A stretch of 64,000 nt of DNA, from the NCBI GenBank assembly GCA_963701015.1, contig OY969556.1:1488001-1552000 (forward strand), written 5' to 3'. Made by a program: the position numbers and the translations under genes. This stretch comes from MFD09286-c1 sp963701015. Lineage in GTDB: Bacteria > Bacteroidota > Bacteroidia > Bacteroidales > DTGW01. A model generated the notes under the pieces. It was not told where the DNA came from. It did not search any database and saw only the letters and a program-made list of their open reading frames with translations. The stretch's first letter is position 1; the number at the start of each line of letters is the position of its first letter. Positions 27,402 through 36,633 of the stretch are shown one piece after another.

Positions 27402-27438
27402 AAAAAGAGCTTGATGAATTAAAAATTAAGCTCTTTTT
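27402..27438. terminator. Bidirectional terminator between convergent genes
   Basis: A perfect 11-bp stem AAAAAGAGCTT/AAGCTCTTTTT (27402-27412, 27428-27438) has a 15-base loop, with A-rich sequence before and T-rich sequence after. It sits between the convergent SPFH gene (ends 27374) and the GH3 gene (ends 27486). Confidence 0.75.
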
Positions 27439-27485
27439 ATTTTTTATTTAAAAATGAGAATTATTCTTTTTAAATAAATATTTCT

Positions 27486-30400
27486 TTACTTTTTAATCAT
27501 TGCATTATAAATTATTTTCTGAATATTGGTTCTCAGGTTGCTTTCAGCAAGTTTATTTTCACTGGCATCAGGATATACACGGTTTGAAAGAAATATGTAA
27601 ACCAAATTATATTTTGGGTCAACCCATACCATTGTTCCGGTAAATCCGGTATGCCCGTAACTTGAATCAGATACACATCTGTCAACCGGACTTTGTTTAC
27701 TAGTATCAGGTTCGGGTTTATCAAAACCAAGCCCTCTTCTGTTATTATTTTTCAAAAATGGCCTTGAAGTATATAAGTCAATGGTAGTTGATTTAAAATA
27801 TCTTGTTCCTCCATATTCACCTTTATTCAAATAAAGTTGCATTAATTTCCCGAGATCATTGGCATTCGAAAATAAACCGGCATGTCCGGCAATACCTCCA
27901 AGCATTGCTGCTGCAGGGTCGTGTACATAACCCTGGATAAGTTGTTTTCTGAATATTTTATCATATTCAGTAGGAGCAATATTGGCTTTATCGAATTTTA
28001 TTAAAGGGCTATAACCTAGCGTTGTTGCTCCAAGTGGTTTATATAAGTTGTCGTAGTCAAATTGATTAATGGGTTGTTTAGTGACTTTTGAAACAGCTTC
28101 GGCAAGCAATATAAAACCTAAATCGCTGTAATGATAAACAGACTTTGGCAACAATGCCGATTGTTTAATTTTATTAATTATTGAATCGTGCCAGTCATTT
28201 CTAATATATAAACTGTCAGCAACTTTAACAGTAAATATAGCGGTATCAGTTTTACTATAAGTATTTGCAACATATTTGGTATTGCAATTGATATACTTAC
28301 CTTCCATAGTTTTAATTGAATTTACCGATAATGGCTTATTTGAAATAAGCGTTTCGTCAGGTTTATTGCACCTGAGGGTTTGCAAATAAAAGGGAATAAA
28401 TGATTCAAGCCTGGCCTGATGTGCCAGCACATCTTTAATCAGCATTTTATTTTTATTACTGTGCTTTAATTCAGGTAAATACTTTGATAAACGACTATTG
28501 ATATTTATTTTATTTTGTTCGTCAAGCATCATAATTGTTGGAGTTGTTGCAGCAATTTTTGTAACCGATGCCAAATCGTATATATCTGTTGGTTTTACTT
28601 TCCTTAAACTATCATAAGTAAAATAACCGAATGATTTATTGTAAAATACCTTTCCATCTTTGGCCAGATAAATTACACACCCTGGCAATGCTTTTGATTT
28701 TATGGCATTGTTAACAAGCGTATCAATTTTTAATAGCTGGTTTCTATCTATTCCAGCTTCTTCAGGAATTGTATATTTAACCCTTATGTTTGAATCCCAG
28801 GTTAAACCACTTTCAGCCAAATATTGATCAGATGCTTTAACTGGTAGTTTTCCCATAGACGATATTCCACCAAAAATTAGTTGGGCCGAAAGTTGTTGGT
28901 TTAAATCTTTGTCTTCATAAGAAATAATAAGGGATTTAAATTTATTCAATGGCTCAAACCTCTGCAGGGCATAAGGACTTGCAAATAAATCGAAAATTAC
29001 ATTTGAACTATCTGCCAGTTTTTTAATAAAGTCAACACTTCTATCAGTTATCCCAAATTTTTTAACAACTCTAATGTCTGTATTTACAATACTTGCAATA
29101 ATTAAATTGTATTTTTTCAATTTCTGCCCCATTGCTTCAAAAGCGCTATCTGAATCGCTTCTGTTTATTGAATAGAAATCTATCGGGGCATACAAGCTTA
29201 CATATTTCTGAAATTCAGAACTATCGGCATAACCAACAGAAAGGCAAGCTATTTTTAAAGTATCCAATCGTTTTAGTGGCAGAATATTATTTTCATTTTT
29301 CAAAACAGTTATAGATGATTCAATTAATTTACGTTGCAGCAATTCATAGGCAGGTTTATGTAAATCGGCATATAAATGAGCTGTATCAACAGGTTTATAA
29401 TTATTTAATCCAGCCCAATATTTTGCAAGCAATATTTTTTTGCACCTCCGGTTAACTTCATCAATGCTTATCAAATTTGAATCAATTGCACTTTTAATCT
29501 TTTGTATTACTGCTGGAATTTCATCGGGCATTAGCAAAATATCATTTCCAGCCATATAAGCTTCATATGCAATATCATCCGGACTTTTATGATCAGCTAC
29601 CCCTTTCATATTTAATCCATCGGTAAAAATTAAACCTTGAAATCCAAGTTTTTCTTTCAGCAAACCTGTAACAATTTTGTGCGATAAGGTTGAAGGAACT
29701 CCTGAAGAATCGAGTGCCGGAACGTTTAAATGGGCAACCATTATCCCAGATAACTTATTATTGATTAATTGCTGATATGGATATAATTCAAGACTGTCAA
29801 TCCTTTTAATAGAAAAAGTCAATTTTGGCAAAGCCAAATGTGAATCAGTTTCAGTGTCGCCGTGCCCGGGAAAATGTTTTGCAGTAACTAATATTTTATT
29901 ATCCTGCAAACCATTTATATATGCGAGTGATTTTTCAACCACTTTATACCTATCCTCACCAAATGAGCGTATTCCAATAACTGGATTTTGTGGATTATTG
30001 TTAATGTCGGTTACTGGCGATAGGTTTGATTGTATGCCCATTCGTTTTAATTGAGCAGCAATATCACACCCCATTTGATAAATTAATTGGTCGTTATCCA
30101 TTGCCCCAAGCATCATTTGCTTTGGATATGCAATTGTACTATCCAGGCGCATGGCTAATCCCCATTCACCATCAATTGTCATTAATAGAGGAGTTTTAGC
30201 AAGTGATTGAAGTTTATTTTCGTATAAAACTGTATTTTTTGGCCCGCCCTGAAAAAATATTATTCCTCCAATATTATATTTTTGAATAATTTCGAACGGT
30301 GCATTATATTTTGCTGAATCGCCATATTGATAAGCAGCCATCATTATTGATTGGGCAATGCGCTCTTCTACAGTAAGGCTATGAAATACGGAATCGACCC

Positions 30401-30530
30401 ATTGAGTTGTATCTTTAAGAAAATCGGGTGTATTTGATGATGACGGATATTCTTTATTATTGCTTTTGAAATTTGTAAGTAAAAGAAAAAAAAATGGGAG
30501 TATTGCAATTCTTGAGATTCTTTTCAACAT
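27486..30530 (-). CDS. GH3 beta-N-acetylglucosaminidase fused to a serine beta-lactamase-fold hydrolase
   Basis: Two-enzyme envelope protein, probably for cell-wall recycling. The N-terminus is a signal or membrane-anchor segment (8-20). The GH3 NagZ-like domain (about 40-375) has KHFPGHGDTETDSH (218-231, with the His/Asp dyad) and the nucleophile Asp304 in FTDGLNMKG. A GH3 C-terminal domain follows (about 400-580). The beta-lactamase/PBP-like domain (about 590-1014) has SVTK (Ser655, Lys658), a YSD tyrosine motif and HTGFTG near the C-terminus. NagZ releases GlcNAc from muropeptides; the lactamase-like domain might act on peptide stems. The fusion recurs in Bacteroidota. It is not clearly in an operon with pyrI, 47 bases upstream. 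Confidence 0.9.
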   Translation of the reverse strand: MLKRISRIAILPFFFLLLTNFKSNNKEYPSSSNTPDFLKDTTQWVDSVFHSLTVEERIAQSIMMAAYQYGDSAKYNAPFEIIQKYNIGGIIFFQGGPKNTVLYENKLQSLAKTPLLMTIDGEWGLAMRLDSTIAYPKQMMLGAMDNDQLIYQMGCDIAAQLKRMGIQSNLSPVTDINNNPQNPVIGIRSFGEDRYKVVEKSLAYINGLQDNKILVTAKHFPGHGDTETDSHLALPKLTFSIKRIDSLELYPYQQLINNKLSGIMVAHLNVPALDSSGVPSTLSHKIVTGLLKEKLGFQGLIFTDGLNMKGVADHKSPDDIAYEAYMAGNDILLMPDEIPAVIQKIKSAIDSNLISIDEVNRRCKKILLAKYWAGLNNYKPVDTAHLYADLHKPAYELLQRKLIESSITVLKNENNILPLKRLDTLKIACLSVGYADSSEFQKYVSLYAPIDFYSINRSDSDSAFEAMGQKLKKYNLIIASIVNTDIRVVKKFGITDRSVDFIKKLADSSNVIFDLFASPYALQRFEPLNKFKSLIISYEDKDLNQQLSAQLIFGGISSMGKLPVKASDQYLAESGLTWDSNIRVKYTIPEEAGIDRNQLLKIDTLVNNAIKSKALPGCVIYLAKDGKVFYNKSFGYFTYDSLRKVKPTDIYDLASVTKIAATTPTIMMLDEQNKININSRLSKYLPELKHSNKNKMLIKDVLAHQARLESFIPFYLQTLRCNKPDETLISNKPLSVNSIKTMEGKYINCNTKYVANTYSKTDTAIFTVKVADSLYIRNDWHDSIINKIKQSALLPKSVYHYSDLGFILLAEAVSKVTKQPINQFDYDNLYKPLGATTLGYSPLIKFDKANIAPTEYDKIFRKQLIQGYVHDPAAAMLGGIAGHAGLFSNANDLGKLMQLYLNKGEYGGTRYFKSTTIDLYTSRPFLKNNNRRGLGFDKPEPDTSKQSPVDRCVSDSSYGHTGFTGTMVWVDPKYNLVYIFLSNRVYPDASENKLAESNLRTNIQKIIYNAMIKK

Positions 30531-30577
30531 TCTAATTTATATATTCATTTTAGCAATCAATATAAGTAAATCTAAAA

Positions 30578-31042
30578 CTAATTAATTACTAAATGTTCAG
30601 CATCAGTAATTTTTTCACAATATAAACACCTTAGTGTTACATCCTTTTTTGATACAACCTGAAATTTAGTTTTTATAGCTTCATGATTGGTAATACAAGT
30701 TGGGTTAAAGCATTTAGCTATGCCAACTATTATATCAGGTAATTCAACAACCTTTTTCTCAACTACTTCGTAATCTTTAATAACATTTAATTTGGCATCA
30801 GGTGCAACCAATGCAATTTTATTAATTTCATCTTCGTGAAAAAATATGCCGGATATTTTTATTATCGCTTTCTTTCCAAGCCTTTTACTTTCCAAATTAG
30901 TTCCAAATGTTATTGGAGTTTCAATCTTATCTAAACCTAAAATTGAAATTACCTTAAATAGATTTTTTGCCGGAATATGGTCAATGGCAGTGCCATCTTT
31001 AATCGCGCTTACCTGAAGTTGTTTTTTGTCCTTCATTTCCAT
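30578..31042 (-). CDS. pyrI: Aspartate carbamoyltransferase regulatory chain
   Basis: Zinc-containing regulatory subunit of ATCase, binding nucleotide effectors (CTP/ATP in enteric enzymes). The nucleotide-binding domain spans residues 8-100 (IDHIPAKNLFKVISILGL). The zinc domain has four cysteines, Cys111, Cys116, Cys139 and Cys142 (CFNPTC, CLYC). Length 154 is typical. It lies 8 bases downstream of pyrB, so the catalytic and regulatory chains are cotranslated, in the same pyrB-pyrI order as in enterics. Confidence 0.96.
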   Translation of the reverse strand: MEMKDKKQLQVSAIKDGTAIDHIPAKNLFKVISILGLDKIETPITFGTNLESKRLGKKAIIKISGIFFHEDEINKIALVAPDAKLNVIKDYEVVEKKVVELPDIIVGIAKCFNPTCITNHEAIKTKFQVVSKKDVTLRCLYCEKITDAEHLVIN

Positions 31043-31050
31043 AATCTAAA

Positions 31051-31959
31051 TTATTTAAGTCCAAGAATTGAACTAATTATAGCTTGCCGAACATATACAC
31101 CATTTAAGGCTTGTGTAAAATAATAGGCTTTGTCAGTATCGTCAACATCGGTACTAATTTCATTTACACGTGGCAAAGGGTGAAGCACGCGCATTGAATG
31201 CTTGGTGTTTTTCAACATGCTGTTTCGCAATAAATAGGCATTTTTTGTCAGCTCATATTCCATTGGGTCTAAAAAACGTTCTTTTTGTACCCGTGTCATA
31301 TATATGATATCAGCATTTTCGCTAAATTCCATAAAATCGCGATGCTCATAATATTTCAACTTCAATTTATCCAAATGTTGCTTAAATTCATCAGGCATTT
31401 TAAGTTCGGGAGGTGAAATAAAATAGAAAGTAGCATTGAACTGGCTCATTGCCATAAGAAGAGAATGTACAGTTCGTCCGTATTTTAAATCGCCAACCAA
31501 AAAAATATTTAAATCTTCGAGTTTTTTCTGCGTTTTCAGAATTGAATACATATCCAATAAAGTTTGCGTAGGATGTTGATTGGCTCCATCCCCGGCATTT
31601 ATAACCGGAACACTTGAAACTTCACTTGCATATTTTGCCGAACCTTCGAGAGGGTGACGCATAACTATTAAATCGCAATAATTGCTAACAATTTTTATTG
31701 TATCTTTAAGCGTTTCACCCTTTGTAACACTCGATGAATTTGAATCGGAGAAACCAATTACATTTCCTCCAAGTCTGTTAACAGCGCTTTCGAAACTTAA
31801 ACGTGTACGTGTTGAAGGTTCGAAAAATAAAGTAGCAACAATTTTATTTTTCAGGAGTTCCTGATTGGGATTTTTTTCAAATTCAGCAGCTAAATTTAGT
31901 ATTTGAAGATATTCATCTTTAGTATAATCGCTTATGGATACCAGACTTTTATACTTCAT
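31051..31959 (-). CDS. pyrB: Aspartate carbamoyltransferase catalytic chain
   Basis: Catalyses carbamoyl phosphate + L-aspartate to N-carbamoyl-L-aspartate, the committed step of pyrimidine synthesis. The carbamoyl-phosphate motif STRTR is at residues 49-53 within FFEPSTRTRLSFESAVNRLG. Also visible are MRHPLEGSAKYASE, the DGANQHPTQTLLDMYSI motif, and HPLPRVNEI near 262-270. Length 302 is normal. Operon with pyrI. Confidence 0.97.
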   Translation of the reverse strand: MKYKSLVSISDYTKDEYLQILNLAAEFEKNPNQELLKNKIVATLFFEPSTRTRLSFESAVNRLGGNVIGFSDSNSSSVTKGETLKDTIKIVSNYCDLIVMRHPLEGSAKYASEVSSVPVINAGDGANQHPTQTLLDMYSILKTQKKLEDLNIFLVGDLKYGRTVHSLLMAMSQFNATFYFISPPELKMPDEFKQHLDKLKLKYYEHRDFMEFSENADIIYMTRVQKERFLDPMEYELTKNAYLLRNSMLKNTKHSMRVLHPLPRVNEISTDVDDTDKAYYFTQALNGVYVRQAIISSILGLK

Positions 31960-32045
31960 ATTATGTATGCTTTTGCGGTTCGCTAAAATTAAGTAATATT
32001 TTAGTTATTTATTCAGAACTGTTGTTTAACATTTCAACAGGTTGT

Positions 32046-32663
32046 TCACTTTTTCGAAATAAATTCAATTTTCGCTAATTCAAACTTTTCAATTTTATTG
32101 ATTAAACTAACTGATTTTGACTCTCTCACCTGAATTTCAATTAAACATTGGTTATTAAATTGCTGGTTTAGTAGTTGGATGTTTTCATCTTTTATAATTT
32201 TCATAATATCATTTATTGCAGCATATTGAAAGTTGATATGATAAATGCAATCAATAGTTTTTGTTATAATTTTTGATTTGTTAATTACATCTTGTGTCGC
32301 TTGTTTATATGCATTTATTAAACCGCTTGTACCTAATAGCGTTCCTCCAAAATAGCGAACAACAACTATACAAATATTTGTTAAGTTGAATGAATTAATT
32401 TGACCGAAAATAGGTTTTCCAGCAGTTCCGGAAGGTTCTCCATCGTCAAAAGTTCTGTATATTTCCCTGTTCATGCCTAAACAGTATGCAAAACAATGAT
32501 GGCGTGCATCAAAATATTCTTTTTTTATCGATGATAATATGGGTTTTATTTCATTTTCGGAAAAAACCGGATATGCAAAAGCCAAAAATTTACTGCCTTT
32601 ATCTTTGAAAATTCCTTTTGATGGACTTTCAATGGTCAAATATTCATCATTCGTGTCAGACAT
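32046..32663 (-). CDS. YigZ/IMPACT-family protein
   Basis: Conserved cytoplasmic protein of the UPF0029/IMPACT family; bacterial YigZ has been linked to translation-related or nucleic-acid binding roles, not firmly established. Key motifs are KGSKFLAFAYPV (about 21-32), ARHHCFAYCLG (53-63), FDDGEPSGTAGKPI and VVRYFGGTLLGTSGLINAY (about 100-118). A ferredoxin-like C-terminal domain follows. Length 205 is normal. Its ATG comes directly after the T-run of the dnaA terminator, leaving no room for a ribosome-binding site in a separate leader; see the findings. Confidence 0.92.
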   Translation of the reverse strand: MSDTNDEYLTIESPSKGIFKDKGSKFLAFAYPVFSENEIKPILSSIKKEYFDARHHCFAYCLGMNREIYRTFDDGEPSGTAGKPIFGQINSFNLTNICIVVVRYFGGTLLGTSGLINAYKQATQDVINKSKIITKTIDCIYHINFQYAAINDIMKIIKDENIQLLNQQFNNQCLIEIQVRESKSVSLINKIEKFELAKIEFISKK

Positions 32664-32669
32664 AAAAAA

Positions 32670-32689
32670 AATCCCGCAATAGCGGGATT
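32670..32689 (-). terminator. Terminator of dnaA abutting the yigZ start codon
   Basis: A perfect 8-bp stem AATCCCGC/GCGGGATT with a 4-base loop starts inside the dnaA stop codon (32690-32688). On the minus strand it is followed by a run of T up to 32664, directly touching the yigZ ATG at 32663. Confidence 0.88.
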
Positions 32690-34127
32690 AAATTTTTAAT
32701 TTTCTTTCAATTTCTTCAATCTGATGCTTAAACTGTTTGTCAGTTTCAATTAAGTTATTTACAGTTTTACAAGCATGTAGAACCGTTGCATGGTCTTTAC
32801 CACCAATTTGAGTTCCAATAGTTGCCAACGAGCATTTTGTTAAGCTTTTTGAAAAATACATTGCAATTTGTCGTGCCTGAACAGTTTCGCGTTTACGGGT
32901 GGTATTGTGCAATTGATCGGTGCCAATATTGAAATAATTACAAACAACTTTTTGTATATAATCTATTGAAATTTCGTGCTTTGTATTTTTAATTAATTTA
33001 TCAATAATTTCTTTTGCCAAATCGTGTGTAACTTCGCGTTTATTTAAAGTTGATTGGGCAAGCAGAGAAATTAAGGCGCCTTCCAGTTCCCTTACATTCG
33101 ATGTAATATTAGTTGCAATATATTCTAAAACTTCCTGAGGCATATCAATACCATCGTTGTATATTTTTTTCTGAAGAATTGCAACACGGGTCTCAAAATC
33201 GGGTGATTGTAAATCGGCAGAAAGACCCCATTTAAAACGAGAAAGCAAGCGTTGTTCCATTCCCTGAAGTTCAACAGGTGGTTTATCAGAAGTGAGAATT
33301 AATTGCTTTCCCGATTGGTGCAAATGATTGAAAATATGAAAAAATATATCCTGTGTTTTTTCTTTCCCGCTAAATTCCTGAACGTCATCAATAATTAGAA
33401 CATCTATCATTTGATAAAAATGCAGGAAATCATTTTTATTGTTATTGCGAACAGAATCAACAAACTGGGTTTGGAATTTATTTGCATTAACATATAAAAC
33501 TGTTTTATCCGGAAATTTGTCTTTCGTTTCTAATCCTATAGCCTGTGCTAAATGAGTTTTGCCTAATCCAGAATCACCATAGATTAAAAGTGGGTTAAAT
33601 GCTGTACCTCCGGGGTGATTAGCGACTGCATATCCTGCTGAACGAGCCAAACGGTTGCATTCACCTTCAACAAAATTCTGAAAAGAGTTTGCAGGGTTTA
33701 AACGTGGATCGATGTTCAGTTTTTTAATACCTGGAATAATGAAGGGGTTCATTAACTGATTATCCTCACTATTCATGGGTAAATTTACAGGCTTGTTTTT
33801 TACTTCACTGCCTGATTTTGCGGGTAGTTTAACCGTGTACTGCTTTTGGTTTGCAGTATCATTGTCCATAACAATGTGATACTCAAGTTTAGCTTCTGGC
33901 CCAAGTTCACGCCTGATTGTTTTTTTTAGAATATCCAGATATTGTTCCTCAAGATATTCGTAAAAAAACGGACTGGGTACTTGAATGGTAAGAACATAAT
34001 TCTCAAGTTTGACGGGAGTAATTGGTTCGAACCATGTTTTAAAGCTATTTGAAGGAACATTGTCCTTAATAACTTTCAAGCAATTGTTCCAAATTACCTG
34101 ATAATTTGCGATGTCCATCTTAACCAT
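32688..34127 (-). CDS. dnaA: Chromosomal replication initiator DnaA
   Basis: AAA+ ATPase that opens oriC. Domain I occupies residues 5-85 (WNNCLKVIKDNVPSNSFKTWFEPI) and the variable linker II about 90-140. Domain III carries Walker A GDSGLGKT (184-191), Walker B VLIIDD (243-248) and an arginine-finger region near LLSRFKWGLS. Domain IV ends with the DnaA-box recognition signature GGKDHATVLHACKTV (about 442-456). The start could be Met1 (34127) or Met4 (34118). No convincing DnaA boxes were seen in the 266-base upstream gap. Confidence 0.97.
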   Translation of the reverse strand: MVKMDIANYQVIWNNCLKVIKDNVPSNSFKTWFEPITPVKLENYVLTIQVPSPFFYEYLEEQYLDILKKTIRRELGPEAKLEYHIVMDNDTANQKQYTVKLPAKSGSEVKNKPVNLPMNSEDNQLMNPFIIPGIKKLNIDPRLNPANSFQNFVEGECNRLARSAGYAVANHPGGTAFNPLLIYGDSGLGKTHLAQAIGLETKDKFPDKTVLYVNANKFQTQFVDSVRNNNKNDFLHFYQMIDVLIIDDVQEFSGKEKTQDIFFHIFNHLHQSGKQLILTSDKPPVELQGMEQRLLSRFKWGLSADLQSPDFETRVAILQKKIYNDGIDMPQEVLEYIATNITSNVRELEGALISLLAQSTLNKREVTHDLAKEIIDKLIKNTKHEISIDYIQKVVCNYFNIGTDQLHNTTRKRETVQARQIAMYFSKSLTKCSLATIGTQIGGKDHATVLHACKTVNNLIETDKQFKHQIEEIERKLKI

Positions 34128-34393
34128 CTGATTTAATGTATTGTTTCTTTTTAAGGTTTGGTATTACAATTTTTGTAAAAAAAAACTTAAAAAAAAAACA
34201 TTTTATCTATTGACATTGTCGAAAAAAGCATACCGCATTTATTTTCAATTTTTTAAAAAATTTACATTCGTCAAACTTTTTAAATTCCTTATTTACATGT
34301 AGTTAAGAATAACTATTAACAATTTGTTAAGATACAGCTAATTGGTTAGCGTAAATGTTACTTTAATGTTTTCTGTCAAAAATTAAATACTGA

Positions 34394-35305
34394 TTATTTC
34401 TTATTAGAACCAAATAAAGAAATGTTAATATATCGCTTTGGATGTTTTTTTAAATCATTGACCAAAGAATCCAAATCATTCGATGTTTTATTTAGGCTAT
34501 TAAATAATGTATCGCTTTTAATAAGTTTACTAATTGTCCCGTTCCCATTTTTAATGGTTGAAACAATATACTGAGTTTCATCAAGTGTTTGATTTAATTT
34601 ATTAATTGTAGTTTGCAACTTAACCTGTGATAATGAATCACTGGAAGTTTTCATATTTTGAATAATTGCAGAAATATTTTTGTTATTGTCTTTTAGATTT
34701 TGTGAAATTGATTCAATATTTTCAATTGTAGTATTAATATGATCAGAATTATCTACAATTAAATTGGTAGTAGTTTTTAAATTTTTTACTATTTCTTTAA
34801 TATTGGCGGAAGTTACGGGATTAAAAACCCTTAAAACAGCTTCCGATAATGAATCTAAATCTTTTAGTAAATTATAGGCTTGTATTTTATAAGGTTCAAT
34901 TTGTTTGGCGACTGATACTTCAATATCACCGATTAATGAATCATTTTCGTTTAAATAATTTTTATCCTTTGAAAATACCAACTCAACTCCTTTGTTTCCG
35001 ATAATATCGAGGCTGTAAATTCTAGCAATTGTGTGTTTGGGAATTAAAATATTTTTCTTAATAGCTAATACTACAATCAGCCTTTGTAATGTACTATCTG
35101 TAAATCCAATACTTTCAACATTTCCAACTTTATAACCTTTAACATAAACACCATCAGATTTTAATAATCCACTAACGTCATTGTAAATAACTACGTAGCT
35201 TTTTGTTCGGCTAAAGTAATTATTTCCTTTCAGAAAATTTAAGCCCCATATTAATGCGCCTAAAGTAATTACCAATATTATTCCAACTTTGATTTCTTTT
35301 TTCAC
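34394..35305 (-). CDS. MCE/MlaD-family lipid-transport protein
   Basis: Inner-membrane-anchored MCE-domain protein of the phospholipid or lipid transport (Mla-like) class. An N-terminal TM (7-25, VGIILVITLGALIWGLNFL) is followed by the MCE domain (about 38-115: YVVIYNDVSGLLKSDGVYVK, GYKVGNVESIGF). An extended helical/coiled-coil segment follows (125-280) with repeated NIKEIVKNLKTTTNLIVDNS-type heptads. MCE proteins form hexameric tunnels. The gene lies in the amidase-MCE cluster beside lptD, which suits an envelope-biogenesis role. A minus-strand TAATTTTG (35354-35347) may be its own -7 box. Confidence 0.9.
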   Translation of the reverse strand: MKKEIKVGIILVITLGALIWGLNFLKGNNYFSRTKSYVVIYNDVSGLLKSDGVYVKGYKVGNVESIGFTDSTLQRLIVVLAIKKNILIPKHTIARIYSLDIIGNKGVELVFSKDKNYLNENDSLIGDIEVSVAKQIEPYKIQAYNLLKDLDSLSEAVLRVFNPVTSANIKEIVKNLKTTTNLIVDNSDHINTTIENIESISQNLKDNNKNISAIIQNMKTSSDSLSQVKLQTTINKLNQTLDETQYIVSTIKNGNGTISKLIKSDTLFNSLNKTSNDLDSLVNDLKKHPKRYINISLFGSNKK

Positions 35306-35398
35306 TTCATTGAAATTTAAGGCAATTTACTACTAAATCTTTAAATCAAAATTATTTTATGTTCTAAATTAATGATTTTAAGTTGAAATTGCATTTAA

Positions 35399-36520
35399 CT
35401 ATTTTTTTTTAACAACTTCATTTACAGATACAATTTTACCATTTTGTACTGCTATTACAAACGCTTTCGGGTAGTATTTCCGAACTGTTTTGCTAAAGTT
35501 AGCAATGTCTTCATATGAATTTGATTCCCCAATTGTGTACTTAAAGCTTTTATTTACATGAAATTCAGTGGTACCAGAATATCCATCAATATTTTTACAT
35601 TTATTGAAAAGCTTATTTTTGGGTGAAAGTTTTTTTGAAGAAGTACCAATTTGTACCCTAAAAATAACTGAAGTATCAGGCGATTGAACCGAATCAATAT
35701 TTGTTTTCTCAATTGCTTTTTCTTTACTAACAGTTTGTTCAAAATTACTTTTGCTGTCTATTTTAGTTTTATAGTCACAAAATGCCTTAAAAATTGAATT
35801 TGCAATAGCTAATTGGCCATCATTTGAATCCAAATATTTTTCTTCCTGTGGATTAGTAATAAATCCAGTTTCTACCAAAACACTAGGCATTGTAGTTTTC
35901 CAGAGAACCAGAAAACCCGCTTGTTTAACACCACGGATAGTTCTTTTTGCAGTATTTTCAACTTTATTTTCAACTATACCAGCAAAATCCAAACTCTGGT
36001 CGAGATAGGTATTTTGCATTAAACTAAATATAATAAATGATTCGGCAGAATTTGGGTCATATCCTTCATAATGGCTTGAATAATCCTTTTCAAAAGTAAT
36101 AGCAGCATTTTCCTTTTTAGCCACTTCAAGATTTTTTTCACTGGTATGCAAACCCATGGCATAAGTTTCAACTCCATAAACGGCATGGTTATTGTTAGCA
36201 TTTGCATGTATGGAAATAAACAAATCAGCATTGTTCCTATTAGCAATTTCAGCTCGTTCGTGCAAGGGTATAAAAATATCCTGGTCTCTCGTAAATATAA
36301 CTTTAACTCCGGGAAAATTATCGCTGATTAATTTCCCCAGTTTAAGTCCAATGGCCAAAACAACATCTTTTTCTTTCGATTGCGCACCGGATGCTCCTGG
36401 ATCTTCGCCTCCATGTCCGGGATCAATAACAACTGTTTTAAGCCTACCGTTTTCGTTTCCAGCATGAATACTTAAATTAGTTAAAAAACAAATGATTATA
36501 AATAAAATAAGATTTTTCAT
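35399..36520 (-). CDS. N-acetylmuramoyl-L-alanine amidase (AmiC type)
   Basis: Periplasmic zinc amidase cleaving the bond between MurNAc and L-Ala, used in septum splitting. Signal peptide (1-20, ending IHA). Amidase_3 domain (27-230) has zinc ligands His36 (DPGHGGEDPG), Glu50 and His105 (SIHANAN) and catalytic Glu217 (LVETGFITN). The C-terminal region (285-373) begins FRVQIGTSSKKL and resembles a SPOR-like denuded-glycan-binding domain. It is divergent from lptD, with a 71-base gap to the ORF's upstream limit. Confidence 0.92.
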   Translation of the reverse strand: MKNLILFIIICFLTNLSIHAGNENGRLKTVVIDPGHGGEDPGASGAQSKEKDVVLAIGLKLGKLISDNFPGVKVIFTRDQDIFIPLHERAEIANRNNADLFISIHANANNNHAVYGVETYAMGLHTSEKNLEVAKKENAAITFEKDYSSHYEGYDPNSAESFIIFSLMQNTYLDQSLDFAGIVENKVENTAKRTIRGVKQAGFLVLWKTTMPSVLVETGFITNPQEEKYLDSNDGQLAIANSIFKAFCDYKTKIDSKSNFEQTVSKEKAIEKTNIDSVQSPDTSVIFRVQIGTSSKKLSPKNKLFNKCKNIDGYSGTTEFHVNKSFKYTIGESNSYEDIANFSKTVRKYYPKAFVIAVQNGKIVSVNEVVKKK

Positions 36521-36586
36521 TATTGCTCGTTATCTAATCATTGAAATGCATGAATAATTTTATTCAATAACCTAATTAATTTTAAT

Positions 36587-36594
36587 TAGTTTTG
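36587..36594 (+). promoter_or_regulatory. -7 box of the lptD promoter
   Basis: TAGTTTTG matches TAnnTTTG exactly in the divergent amidase/lptD gap. It overlaps the first possible TTG of the lptD frame (36592), so translation must begin farther downstream. No clear -33 TTTG is present. Confidence 0.4.
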
Positions 36595-36633
36595 GGGGTT
36601 TTTTTAATAAACGTTGGCAAAATTAGTACAATC

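Noticed and set aside
34128..34393. Possible oriC upstream of dnaA
   Set aside because: AT-rich but no clear TTATCCACA-type boxes were seen; origins in Bacteroidota are not reliably next to dnaA.
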